Positions 33,667 to 41,291 of a stretch of 44,128 nt of DNA are shown here, one piece after another. The notes below the pieces were generated by a model. It searched no databases and was not told the origin of the DNA. It was given only the letters and a program-made list of their open reading frames with translations. Positions within the stretch are counted from its first letter, which is position 1, and each line of letters begins with the position of its first letter. A program made the position numbers and the translations under genes. The stretch is from assembly GCA_021731625.1 (NCBI GenBank), contig JAKFXC010000005.1, positions 1-44,128 on the forward strand. The letters run 5' to 3'. Source of the stretch: Candidatus Omnitrophota bacterium. Its GTDB lineage: Bacteria > Omnitrophota > Gorgyraeia > Zapsychrales > Fredricksoniimonadaceae.

Positions 33667-35898
33667 ATGATGTTCCGGGTTTTCCTGCACAGATACGTTT
33701 TCCTTGTCGTAGCATCGCTGCTCGCCATTTTTGTTGCTCCCTACTTTAATGCCCGGATCATTCCCTACCATGATACTTTGCTCACCTTTAACATTTTTTA
33801 CTTCTTCTACAATCATCTTTTTTATGAAGGGGCGCTGGCCCAATGGATGCCCCATTACGCGTATGGTTTGCCTGCAAGCTATTGGCAGATATTTGCTTTG
33901 ACGCCTGCTTCATATGTCAGCATGTTCCTTGGATACGTATTTCGCATCACAGACGTACTTTGGCTGTTTAAGTTATCCTTGGCCTTGGAACACCTTTTTT
34001 TCCTTTTGGGCACATTTTGCCTGGCGCGCATCCTGTTCAAACGGCTCTCCACCATCCTGATGGTTTGCCTCGGGGCCGTCTGCATGCATTCCGTTTGGGG
34101 ACAAATCTTCTTTGAATTGCGCATATTTTACCTGTTTCCATTGGCGGCTTATTTCTTGGTCCGATTTTGGATGGGAAAAAACCCTTTATGGTTCTGGCTG
34201 ACCGGCGCGGCCATTGTATTATGGACGGTCGGGAACACGCTGTATTTTCCTTTCTTATGGGTCTTTGCATTTTTCTTTATATGCTTGATTTTTGTCCTGC
34301 ACAAAAATGACGCCTGGAAGTCCCTTTTGGTCCTGACACCGAACAATGTCATTCCCTGTTTGGCTGTGGCCGGCCTAGGCCTGGTCTTTTTTTATTCATT
34401 CGCAGGCATCTCCCATTTCGCGAACATGCCTTACCGCGGAACCTCTTCCTACAATAGCTTAGGAATTTTCTTAACGTACGGGGACACCAGCACCTTTCCA
34501 AAACTTTTGGAATGGCTGGTGCTGGGAAATAACTGGAGCATTTATTTGGGGGCGCTCCCGTTAGGGTTTCTGCTGTGGTCGTTGATAAACAACCGTTCCG
34601 TGGTCAACCAGGCATTTTGGGCAAGCACCATCGCCATCCTTTGGCTCTCCTTCGGCGGTTTTTTTGCCGTGGCCGCTTATTTTTTCCCAGGCATGTCTTT
34701 TTACCGCCACATCGGCCTCATGTTTGGCTTGCTCAAACCTTTGATCCTTATCTGCGCGGGTTTTGGCTGGGAACATTTTTGGTCCCAACGGTCCAGGTCA
34801 AAATATTGGTACCTTGTTTTAATGCCCTTCCTGTTTATTTTTTTATTCGATAGCCAGGGACTGAGTGCCGCCTACCTGAAGGGCATCACCCAAGCCCACC
34901 CGTCGCTCAATACCCTGCTGGCGGAGTTTGGTTTTACCACCCCTGGATTCCGGATGATGATGTACTCTCTATCGGCCATGGTCATCGGGGTCTTGGCCTA
35001 TTCCAAAAAATGGGCCAATGCTTCGGCCGTCGGCATCGCCATTTTACTTCTTGCTTCTGTGATCGATGTGTGTTCATTCCAATACCGCTCGGTGGAAAAA
35101 TCGGTCTTTTTCGAACATCCCGCTGATGCACCATATCTGTACACCGTCAAAACCCACCGGATGGCTTATCAGGAACAAAGGACTGACCTGCCGTCGCAAG
35201 GTTGGGAAAAAGACGCTTGGGGCATGCAATATTCAGCAAAAAGCGACCAAGGCATTAAATACGCGGCCGCCTATAGCTTTACTCAATTCGAACCCTGCGT
35301 GACCGATTTAAGGCAAGACTTTGTCCCTAAAAACACCGAGGCGTTTGCCATGCTCAATGTGCTCAACCCTCAAAACTTAAAAATCATTTCGGGTTGCACG
35401 CAACCTAAATTGCGTTTAGTACCCAATGCCCTGCTGTCCTCTGAGCCGAAACAATTGGAATTCATGGCTTTGAAAGCGGATGTCCTAAATACGGTGGTGC
35501 TTAAAACTCCAGAGAAGGAAAAAGAAGGCAGCAATCAAAATCTTTTAAACACCGGGCCGCCGGGAGAAGCATCGGTGACCCACTACAGCGCCGATCACCT
35601 AGAGATCAAGGCCAACGTGCTCTCAACCGGGGCTTGGCTGGTTTATGCGGATTCCTATCATCCTGGCTGGCGGGCCCGCGTTGACGGCAAACCCATACCC
35701 ATCTATTTGGCCAACCTTGCCTTCAAAAGCATTTATCTCCCCGCCGGAGAACACCTTGTCCGCTTCAGCTTCCATAACGGGCTTCATACCGTCTGCAGTT
35801 ATTTGATTGCTTTATTCGCATTGCTGGCTGGGCTGGGGCTGCTCGGCCTCAGTGTCTTTTTGTGTTGGGACAGCAGGAAAATCTCTAAGTGGCTATAG
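33667..35898 (+). CDS. YfhO family membrane protein
   Basis: This 743-residue protein has an N-terminal helix (FLVVASLLAIFVAPYF), then about 11-13 membrane segments to residue 460, a soluble extracytoplasmic domain and a final helix at about 705-730. The C-terminal domain has the YfhO signature YADSYHPGWRARVDGKPI (about 657-674), then YLPAGEHLVRFSF. The first loop, with IPYHDTLLTF, holds an acidic residue where GT-C enzymes keep the catalytic Asp. Role: probably a lipid-linked sugar transferase acting outside the inner membrane. Its 3' end overlaps the convergent gene at 35,885 by 14 bases. No ribosome binding site precedes the ATG. Confidence 0.82.
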   Translation: MMFRVFLHRYVFLVVASLLAIFVAPYFNARIIPYHDTLLTFNIFYFFYNHLFYEGALAQWMPHYAYGLPASYWQIFALTPASYVSMFLGYVFRITDVLWLFKLSLALEHLFFLLGTFCLARILFKRLSTILMVCLGAVCMHSVWGQIFFELRIFYLFPLAAYFLVRFWMGKNPLWFWLTGAAIVLWTVGNTLYFPFLWVFAFFFICLIFVLHKNDAWKSLLVLTPNNVIPCLAVAGLGLVFFYSFAGISHFANMPYRGTSSYNSLGIFLTYGDTSTFPKLLEWLVLGNNWSIYLGALPLGFLLWSLINNRSVVNQAFWASTIAILWLSFGGFFAVAAYFFPGMSFYRHIGLMFGLLKPLILICAGFGWEHFWSQRSRSKYWYLVLMPFLFIFLFDSQGLSAAYLKGITQAHPSLNTLLAEFGFTTPGFRMMMYSLSAMVIGVLAYSKKWANASAVGIAILLLASVIDVCSFQYRSVEKSVFFEHPADAPYLYTVKTHRMAYQEQRTDLPSQGWEKDAWGMQYSAKSDQGIKYAAAYSFTQFEPCVTDLRQDFVPKNTEAFAMLNVLNPQNLKIISGCTQPKLRLVPNALLSSEPKQLEFMALKADVLNTVVLKTPEKEKEGSNQNLLNTGPPGEASVTHYSADHLEIKANVLSTGAWLVYADSYHPGWRARVDGKPIPIYLANLAFKSIYLPAGEHLVRFSFHNGLHTVCSYLIALFALLAGLGLLGLSVFLCWDSRKISKWL

Positions 35899-37006
35899 GT
35901 AAAATTTTTAGAATTCTATACCCAAGCAAGCCCAAAAGCATCCCCCAGCTGATATACCGCAGGACGCCTGTAGGCACGACCGCTAAATAATAGGACGCCA
36001 TGGTGGTCATAATAATGCCGACGGGGGCCAAGACCATAAAATACCGGTTCGAGACCTGAAAGCCCTCGTGGCTGGGTGTTGCTGCCATTTTAAATTTCAA
36101 TAGAATCAGCCAGCAGCCCATAAAAATGATGGCGGAAAACAGCATGGCTGCCCCCCACCTTTCCAGTCGAGCCGCCTGCGTGAACGCCATCCAAAGCCAG
36201 ACCAAGAACCCTACACCGATGATGGCCATGCGATCGATGGGTAAGCTAGCGCCCAATAATTTCATAAAACTCTCCGCTAACCAAAATTGGTACTTCGGGC
36301 ATAAGAGGTAATACCCGAAAGAAACTACGGCCGGCAGGACCAGCGCCAAAAGGTAAAAACGCCACTGCCTTATGCGCAGGGACCACGTTAGGGCGCAGAC
36401 CGCTACGTTTTGAATCACACTAAAGACGACGGTGAACCCTAGCAGCATGTTGATGATGATTAAATAGACCATCAAGCGTTTTCTATCTGCCGGCGGGGCG
36501 TCGATCAAAGACAAAGCCGCGATCATCTGCAGGGCGGTCAGCAAAAACCATAAGGCATATGGCCTGGCCTCAAACGCGTAAGACCACACCATAAATGAGG
36601 TCAAACTGACCATCAGCGCATATATCCCCGTCCAAACGTTAAACCGCCGGCTGAAATAATAAAAAATGATGCACACCCCCCCTGCCATGCACAGCACCGG
36701 AAGAATACGTAAGAACACATTGGAGTACGGGTCCTGGACGTCCCAATGGCCATTGACCCAAGCTTGGGGGGTTTGGTACTTTGTCAGGTCCTGCAGGATT
36801 TTTTGTAAAAAATAAAACAAGGGGGTGATGTTCCCCTCGGGAATGTGCCCCGTCAACATATCCAGGTAACTCTGACCCCGCACGCTGGATGTCTGCGAAT
36901 ACAGTTCATCATTCCACAAAGGTTTTTTGGCGGCAGCCCCCAGCCACAGCGCCGAGAGGACAAAAAAAATGCATAAAGTGCTGATCCGTATCAGCCAGAC
37001 GCGCAT
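35885..37006 (-). CDS. GT-C-like polytopic membrane glycosyltransferase, paralogue B
   Basis: This 373-residue protein has about 9-10 membrane helices. Its first periplasmic loop has KPLWNDELYSQTSSVRG and then EGNITPLFYFLQK, the W-x-D-E type acidic motif of ArnT/PMT-like GT-C enzymes. The next gene upstream is a close paralogue with the same loop layout. The ATG at 37006 is supported by CGGAGGA 8 bases upstream and comes 4 bases after the paralogue's stop; the frame is open to 37048 but not needed. Family knowledge: such enzymes use polyprenyl-phosphate sugars. Length is short for ArnT (about 550), so a soluble C-terminal domain is missing. Confidence 0.72.
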   Translation of the reverse strand: MRVWLIRISTLCIFFVLSALWLGAAAKKPLWNDELYSQTSSVRGQSYLDMLTGHIPEGNITPLFYFLQKILQDLTKYQTPQAWVNGHWDVQDPYSNVFLRILPVLCMAGGVCIIFYYFSRRFNVWTGIYALMVSLTSFMVWSYAFEARPYALWFLLTALQMIAALSLIDAPPADRKRLMVYLIIINMLLGFTVVFSVIQNVAVCALTWSLRIRQWRFYLLALVLPAVVSFGYYLLCPKYQFWLAESFMKLLGASLPIDRMAIIGVGFLVWLWMAFTQAARLERWGAAMLFSAIIFMGCWLILLKFKMAATPSHEGFQVSNRYFMVLAPVGIIMTTMASYYLAVVPTGVLRYISWGMLLGLLGYRILKILPIAT

Positions 37007-37010
37007 CAAT

Positions 37011-38180
37011 TTATCCTCCGGCAATGGCCTGCAGGGCCCGGGGAACAATTTTACTAAAACCTTGCACCAACCAAAAAACCATCACCAGGCCAAGGACCAG
37101 GCGAACAATTGGGTAGACGGCAAATGAACGCCACAGGGCCATCGCTGCCCAAACCGCCACAAAAACGCCCAACGGTGTTAAATAAATAAAATAGCGGCTG
37201 GTGATGGGAAACCCCTGGTGGCCGGTCTGTTTCAACCCAAAGACAAACATCACCACAGCGGTAAAGATCAATGTCAAAACCAGGAAAATGAAATAGGGCA
37301 AAGGTTTCGCCAGTTCCTGCCAATGGACGCGCCGTAAAGCGGCCAGGCGGTCTTTGAACAATCCCATCAGGGCACAGACACCAAAAATCATCAGCACATA
37401 AAACCGCTGGCGGGAAACATTGTCCCGCAGCAGTTGTTCCGGCGACAAATCATAATAGAATTGAAATTTGGGGGCCTGGGAATAATAAAACAGGCCGATG
37501 GCCAGGGGTAGGAATGTCAAAAAAATATACTTCTTAAAATCTCTGTGTTTCCAAAACCACACAACCATGGACGCAGCGAGGATTTGCCCCAGGGTTAAGA
37601 TGGATGTGAGGCTTAGTAAAATGTGAACTACTACAAGCCACCACAATGCGGAGTCCGCATTCGACTTTGCTTTTAAAACCAGGTCCAAACACATAAATTG
37701 CACGGTGGACAAAAACATGACCAATCCATATGGCCGGAATTCAGCCCAATGCACCCACACCATGTACGAGGAAAAGTAAACCACGACCGCCAGCAGCCCC
37801 GTCCACGGGGAATATTTTTGCGCAAAAAAATAAAACACCAGGGCCAGCGACAGGGCTACAAACAGCACCGGCCCCAGGCGCAGGAAGGTTTGGGAATACG
37901 TGTCCACATAACTCCAGTTCCCTTGCAGCCATGGTTCTGGATATTTATATGCGGTGATTCCTAAAAAAAGTTTTTGCACAACATAAAAAAGCGGCGTGTT
38001 ATTCCCCTCGGCAATGCGGCCGGAGAACATGTCCTGATACGAGGGATTATGGACGCTAGAGACCAGGCTAAAAAACTCATCGTTCCACAAGGGTTGGCGC
38101 TGAGCGATCCACAAACCAATGGCCATACATAGGAGCAAAACTGCCACGCTCAAGATCTTATTCAATGGAAGCCCTCGCAT
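37011..38180 (-). CDS. GT-C-like polytopic membrane glycosyltransferase, paralogue A
   Basis: This 389-residue membrane protein with about 10 helices shares with the next gene the motifs QPLWNDEFFSLVSSVHN, EGNNTPLFYVVQKL, YSPWTGLLAVVVYFSSYMVW and HQGFPITSRYFIYLTPLG. The two genes therefore look like a tandem duplication. The acidic D-E pair in the first loop is the likely metal or catalytic site of a GT-C enzyme. The ATG at 38180 is preferred over a TTG at 38195. It follows the TonB receptor by 42 bases, so it could be read from the same riboswitch-controlled message. That would be odd for a glycosyltransferase; an unseen promoter is also possible. Confidence 0.72.
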   Translation of the reverse strand: MRGLPLNKILSVAVLLLCMAIGLWIAQRQPLWNDEFFSLVSSVHNPSYQDMFSGRIAEGNNTPLFYVVQKLFLGITAYKYPEPWLQGNWSYVDTYSQTFLRLGPVLFVALSLALVFYFFAQKYSPWTGLLAVVVYFSSYMVWVHWAEFRPYGLVMFLSTVQFMCLDLVLKAKSNADSALWWLVVVHILLSLTSILTLGQILAASMVVWFWKHRDFKKYIFLTFLPLAIGLFYYSQAPKFQFYYDLSPEQLLRDNVSRQRFYVLMIFGVCALMGLFKDRLAALRRVHWQELAKPLPYFIFLVLTLIFTAVVMFVFGLKQTGHQGFPITSRYFIYLTPLGVFVAVWAAMALWRSFAVYPIVRLVLGLVMVFWLVQGFSKIVPRALQAIAGG

Positions 38181-38222
38181 GGCCTCATCTTCCAATGGAT
38201 CAGTCAGGAAAGCAAATAAAAT

Positions 38223-40208
38223 TTAAAACTTCACGCTCATGCCGGCGGTGAAAGTTCGTTCGGGAGCTGGGAAAAAATCCTTGTTGTTCGAATTGGTCCC
38301 TTTGATCGCCAGTGAATAATATTTCTGCTCAAAAATATTATTGACCGCAATAAACAATTCAAAAGGATCGGAATCATAAACCACCTTTCCGTCTAAAGTA
38401 AAATAGGCCTTCAGCGGTGTGGTGGTATTATTGGTATCATTAATGGCAAAACGTTCCCCCACATAGGTACCAATCAACGATATATTATAATGGTCTAAAA
38501 TCCCTAAAGTCACCACCGCATTGGCTTGATGTTCCGGCACCATCGGGATCAGGCGGCCGTCAAATGCCCCGCCATCGAATTCCGGGTTTTGGTAATTGTA
38601 TCCGGTGGAAATATTCAGACGGTGCACATGTTCAAGATGGGGCAGAAATTTTAGCACATCCGTAGTCTGCCCTACCTCGATCCCTTTGCGCAAGGTGCGG
38701 TCGTAATTATTGTTGGCCCCAAATCCCCCTCCGGCCGTCGGATCAAGGAAAATCTCATTCCGTAATTTGATCACATAAGGAGTCACATGCACCGTGACAT
38801 AGTCATCAAAATTGTGTTTCAACCCAACTTCATATTGGATCCCTTTCTGCTGTTTAAGATTGGTGTTTAAGCCATTAAACGTATCGTACCACTCATCCGT
38901 TGCCAAAAAACGAAAGGTCTGCTGCGCATTGGCAAAGATGTTCGAAGCCCTGCCATATTCGTACTTGAGTCCCACCATGGAGGCGTGCTCATCGGGATTT
39001 TGTTTGAGGTATGCCTTGGTTCCGCTCTTCACGTCGAATGTGTAGTAATTCTTTTGGTAGCGCGTCCCTCCGGTCATAAACACATGGTTCCATATTTCAA
39101 ATGCACTGGAAATATAGGCCCCATATTCCTTCTTGGAAATGGTGATATCATCGGTGCTAAAGCCGCTGCCAAAAATGTTCTGGTCCGCGTTGTAGTAATC
39201 AAACCCGGTCACCAAATTGACTTCATGGTCCAAGATGGTCTTATCAAAAAGGTATTTGCTGGTCCACCCTAAGGTATTGCTGTTGCGTTTGGTGGCTATA
39301 CCTTGGCTGACAAAATCGGCATAGGTGTCGCGGTCGCGGTAAGAAAGGTCCATGACCAAATGCCCCAAGTCTTCATTCAAAGGACTGACATCAAATGTGG
39401 ATTGTATGGCCCGGTCCTTGGTAAACGCCTTGTCCGAGGGAGCCCTGGTCCCTCGACGGCCCAATTGTTCGATTTGGGCCCCGCTTAAGCCCGCCGGCAA
39501 GCCATATTCATCTTGGTGCCAGGTGGCATTCACCCCCACTTTCAGCCAATCGGCAAGTTTAGAACTCAATTGGGTCTGAAAATTCTTATTGAGCACATCG
39601 CTGTTTTGGCGGTAACCATGGTTGTCGTCATAATTAGAATACAAATAATAGGCGATATGTTTGGTGCTCCCAGAGATCTGGGCGCTGGTGCCCCGGGCGT
39701 CGAAACTCCCGTACGTGCCGCTGATTTTCCCCGACAATTTTCCTTTGCCTTCTTTGGTGATGATATTGACCACGCCGCCCACCGCGTTGTCGCCGTAAAG
39801 CACCGTTGCCGTGCCGCGGATAATTTCAATACGTTCGACGGTGTCCAAAGGGATTTGCAGTAAATCAGGGCCGGAGATATCCACGGGGTTCACTTTACGG
39901 TCATTGACCAACACCAAAACATTGCGGCTGGCCGTGTCCCCAAAACCGCGGATGTCGATGGTCGCGGTCTTGATGGTGCTGTTATCATACACATGCACCC
40001 CCAACTGCTGGGAAAGGATTTGGGAAACGGTCCGGGCATTAGACGCTTTGATCGCCTCCTCATCGATGACTGTCACGTCGGACGAAAGCTTATAGTCGTT
40101 CTGAGCCAATCGGCTGGAAATCACCTGGATTCTGTCCAAATCGACCGGGCCTGCGAACACCGGAGTTGTTAATACGCCTAAAAACATTAAAGCCGAAAAA
40201 TTTTTCAT
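38223..40208 (-). CDS. btuB: BtuB-like TonB-dependent outer-membrane receptor
   Basis: This 661-residue receptor has a signal peptide at residues 1-20 (MKNFSALMFLGVLTTPVFA), then a TonB-box-like DRIQVISSR. The plug domain spans about 40-155 with SQILSQQLGVHV, IDIRGFG, LVNDRKVNP, VERIEIIRGTATVLYGDNA and GGVVNIITK. The 22-strand barrel then runs to a C-terminal Phe (TAGMSVKF), the outer-membrane assembly signal. The ATG at 40208 has GGAAAGG before it; the frame is open to 40244 but is not needed. A cobalamin riboswitch and terminator lie directly upstream, which makes a corrinoid the most likely ligand. Confidence 0.9.
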   Translation of the reverse strand: MKNFSALMFLGVLTTPVFAGPVDLDRIQVISSRLAQNDYKLSSDVTVIDEEAIKASNARTVSQILSQQLGVHVYDNSTIKTATIDIRGFGDTASRNVLVLVNDRKVNPVDISGPDLLQIPLDTVERIEIIRGTATVLYGDNAVGGVVNIITKEGKGKLSGKISGTYGSFDARGTSAQISGSTKHIAYYLYSNYDDNHGYRQNSDVLNKNFQTQLSSKLADWLKVGVNATWHQDEYGLPAGLSGAQIEQLGRRGTRAPSDKAFTKDRAIQSTFDVSPLNEDLGHLVMDLSYRDRDTYADFVSQGIATKRNSNTLGWTSKYLFDKTILDHEVNLVTGFDYYNADQNIFGSGFSTDDITISKKEYGAYISSAFEIWNHVFMTGGTRYQKNYYTFDVKSGTKAYLKQNPDEHASMVGLKYEYGRASNIFANAQQTFRFLATDEWYDTFNGLNTNLKQQKGIQYEVGLKHNFDDYVTVHVTPYVIKLRNEIFLDPTAGGGFGANNNYDRTLRKGIEVGQTTDVLKFLPHLEHVHRLNISTGYNYQNPEFDGGAFDGRLIPMVPEHQANAVVTLGILDHYNISLIGTYVGERFAINDTNNTTTPLKAYFTLDGKVVYDSDPFELFIAVNNIFEQKYYSLAIKGTNSNNKDFFPAPERTFTAGMSVKF

Positions 40209-40231
40209 GTTAATGCCTTTCCTAATAAAAC

Positions 40232-40263
40232 AAAAAACCCTCAAACCGAAATCGGATTGAGGG
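40232..40263 (-). terminator. intrinsic terminator in the riboswitch expression platform
   Basis: On the minus strand the hairpin CCCTCAA-T-CCG / CGG-T-TTGAGGG has a 4-base loop and is followed by TTTTTTG. It stands 24 bases before the BtuB-like start and right after the cobalamin aptamer, so it should end transcription when the ligand is bound. A smaller hairpin (GGTCT/AGACC) just upstream shares bases with the stem and may be the competing form. Confidence 0.82.
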
Positions 40264-40294
40264 TCTCCCGTAAGACCTTGCTCAATATATGCGC

Positions 40295-40415
40295 TTTACA
40301 CCGTCTCACGCGGGTAAATGCTTGAAATACCGTCAGGTTTTCGGACTACCGGTTGCCCGGATCACCGCAGCGGGACTGCTCCTGATTGAAACAGGAATTT
40401 CCCTGAACGATATGG
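40295..40415 (-). ncRNA. cobalamin riboswitch aptamer
   Basis: On the minus strand the conserved core reads AGGGAAATTCC (40404-40394), then AGGAGCAGTCCCGCTGCGGTGAT, and then the B12-box-like AGTCCGAAAACCTGACGGT (40347-40329). These match the order and spacing of the E. coli btuB element (AGGGAAT, GGAGCTGACGCGCAGCGGTAA, AGCCCGAAGACCTGCC), with GAC in place of GCC in the B12 box. The aptamer is short because the peripheral arm is reduced. It lies between the DUF6580-like and BtuB-like genes; exact ends are estimates. Confidence 0.85.
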
Positions 40416-40420
40416 AATTG

Positions 40421-40918
40421 TCAGAACAGACGCGCCAGGGCCGTGCCTTGACTGCGTTTCAAAGCCCACTCATAACCGGCGTATAAAACCAAACTATACG
40501 CCACTGTACTCACTAATGTGCTTCTAAAAAATGGGATCGCGGCGATGTAGCATTCACGCAAACCTGCCCACGTATGAGGGTACAGCGGGGACAGCCACGC
40601 ACCAAAATTGGTTATGATAAAAAATACCACTGAGGCAAAAATGCTGCCAGCTAAAACGGTTACAAAATTTTTGCGCTCTTTAAGCCATATGCCCATGGCG
40701 CTAACTAACAGCATACTGCCCCAGGTAAAGAACATGGTGTCGTGAAAACCCAAAATAATATCCGTGACCATCATCAATGCCAGCGGCACCAGCAAGGCCT
40801 GGACCCGGTTTAAATACATGCCGCCAAACATGGCCACAGCAAGGATCGCGGTAAACTGCGGCGTATGGACGAAGACGCGCGAAGATATTCCAAGAATGAT
40901 CAAAAATAATGCAAACAT
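40421..40918 (-). CDS. DUF6580-like small membrane protein, possible corrinoid-associated transporter component
   Basis: This 165-residue protein has about five membrane helices. TPQFTAILAVAMFGGMYLNR and LVPLALMMVTDIILGFHD match the DUF6580 pattern. Size and helix pattern resemble ECF-transporter substrate-binding (S) components, though I cannot prove that link. Location beside a cobalamin riboswitch and BtuB-like receptor suggests a part in corrinoid uptake (inference). The ATG at 40918 stands 8 bases after a good -10 box, with no ribosome site, so the message looks leaderless. A TTG at 40945 is the longer alternative. Confidence 0.72.
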   Translation of the reverse strand: MFALFLIILGISSRVFVHTPQFTAILAVAMFGGMYLNRVQALLVPLALMMVTDIILGFHDTMFFTWGSMLLVSAMGIWLKERKNFVTVLAGSIFASVVFFIITNFGAWLSPLYPHTWAGLRECYIAAIPFFRSTLVSTVAYSLVLYAGYEWALKRSQGTALARLF

Positions 40919-40926
40919 AGTTTTAC

Positions 40927-40955
40927 ATTTTATGAGCTGAAACAAAAAAAGTCAA
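40927..40955 (-). promoter_or_regulatory. sigma70 promoter of the DUF6580-like gene
   Basis: On the minus strand TTGACT (40955-40950), a 17-bp spacer and TAAAAT (40932-40927) form a strong promoter. The ATG at 40918 begins 8 bases after the -10 box, so transcription should start at or within a few bases of the start codon. Confidence 0.65.
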
Positions 40956-40973
40956 GCACTCAGAATGCTTGAC
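40951..40973. promoter_or_regulatory. inverted repeat GTCAAGCA-N7-TGCTTGAC embracing two divergent -35 boxes
   Basis: The 8-bp arms are perfect. Each arm contains the TTGAC of a -35 box: TTGACT for the minus-strand gene (40955-40950) and TTGACA for the plus-strand gene (40969-40974). A protein bound here could shut both promoters at once. Part of the symmetry follows simply from two facing -35 boxes; the extra GCA/TGC is not explained by that. Confidence 0.5.
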
Positions 40974-40996
40974 AAGGCCCAGTGAATATGTAAACT
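40969..40996 (+). promoter_or_regulatory. sigma70-like promoter of the small plus-strand gene
   Basis: TTGACA at 40969-40974, a 16-bp spacer and TAAACT at 40991-40996 lead to an ATG at 41005 only 8 bases later. As at 33,667 and 40,918, no ribosome binding site fits between them. Confidence 0.5.
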
Positions 40997-41004
40997 TTAA
41001 GCCC

Positions 41005-41217
41005 ATGGAAGAAATCCGCACCGGCGATCAGGTCAAAGTTTTTTTAGATTCAAATTTGGGAAATAAGACCGGTTGGTTTGAGGGCACCGTGGTCAAAATT
41101 GATCCTTATTCCAAACACCGCAGTTTTTATTGGGTAGGGTTAGGGGCGCAGGCGCAAAAAGTGTTGGGAATCAAAGTGATATCGGTGTTTAATCCAAAGA
41201 ATATTCAGAAAAAATAG
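41005..41217 (+). CDS. small beta-rich hypothetical protein (70 residues)
   Basis: I do not recognise this family. The sequence begins MEEIRTGDQVKVFLDSNLG and continues with GWFEGTVVKIDPYSKHRSFYWVGL, which looks like a small SH3-like or KOW-like barrel: a G-D-x-V-x-V start followed by a second strand pair. The frame is open from 40969, but the ATG at 41005 follows a promoter. It ends with a Lys-rich tail. It could bind nucleic acid or protein; nothing in context decides this. Confidence 0.55.
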   Translation: MEEIRTGDQVKVFLDSNLGNKTGWFEGTVVKIDPYSKHRSFYWVGLGAQAQKVLGIKVISVFNPKNIQKK

Positions 41218-41291
41218 TGTTAGTATTTTTCTTAAAATGACCTTATTATAAATCGATTTCAGCTGACCATAATTTCTTTGGGGGTACATCC

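Noticed and set aside
40944-40973. Hairpin GTCAAGCA/TGCTTGAC followed by T7 on the minus strand, like an intrinsic terminator
   Set aside because: There is no minus-strand gene just upstream to terminate, and the arms fit two divergent -35 boxes with good -10 partners; a promoter/operator reading explains more.
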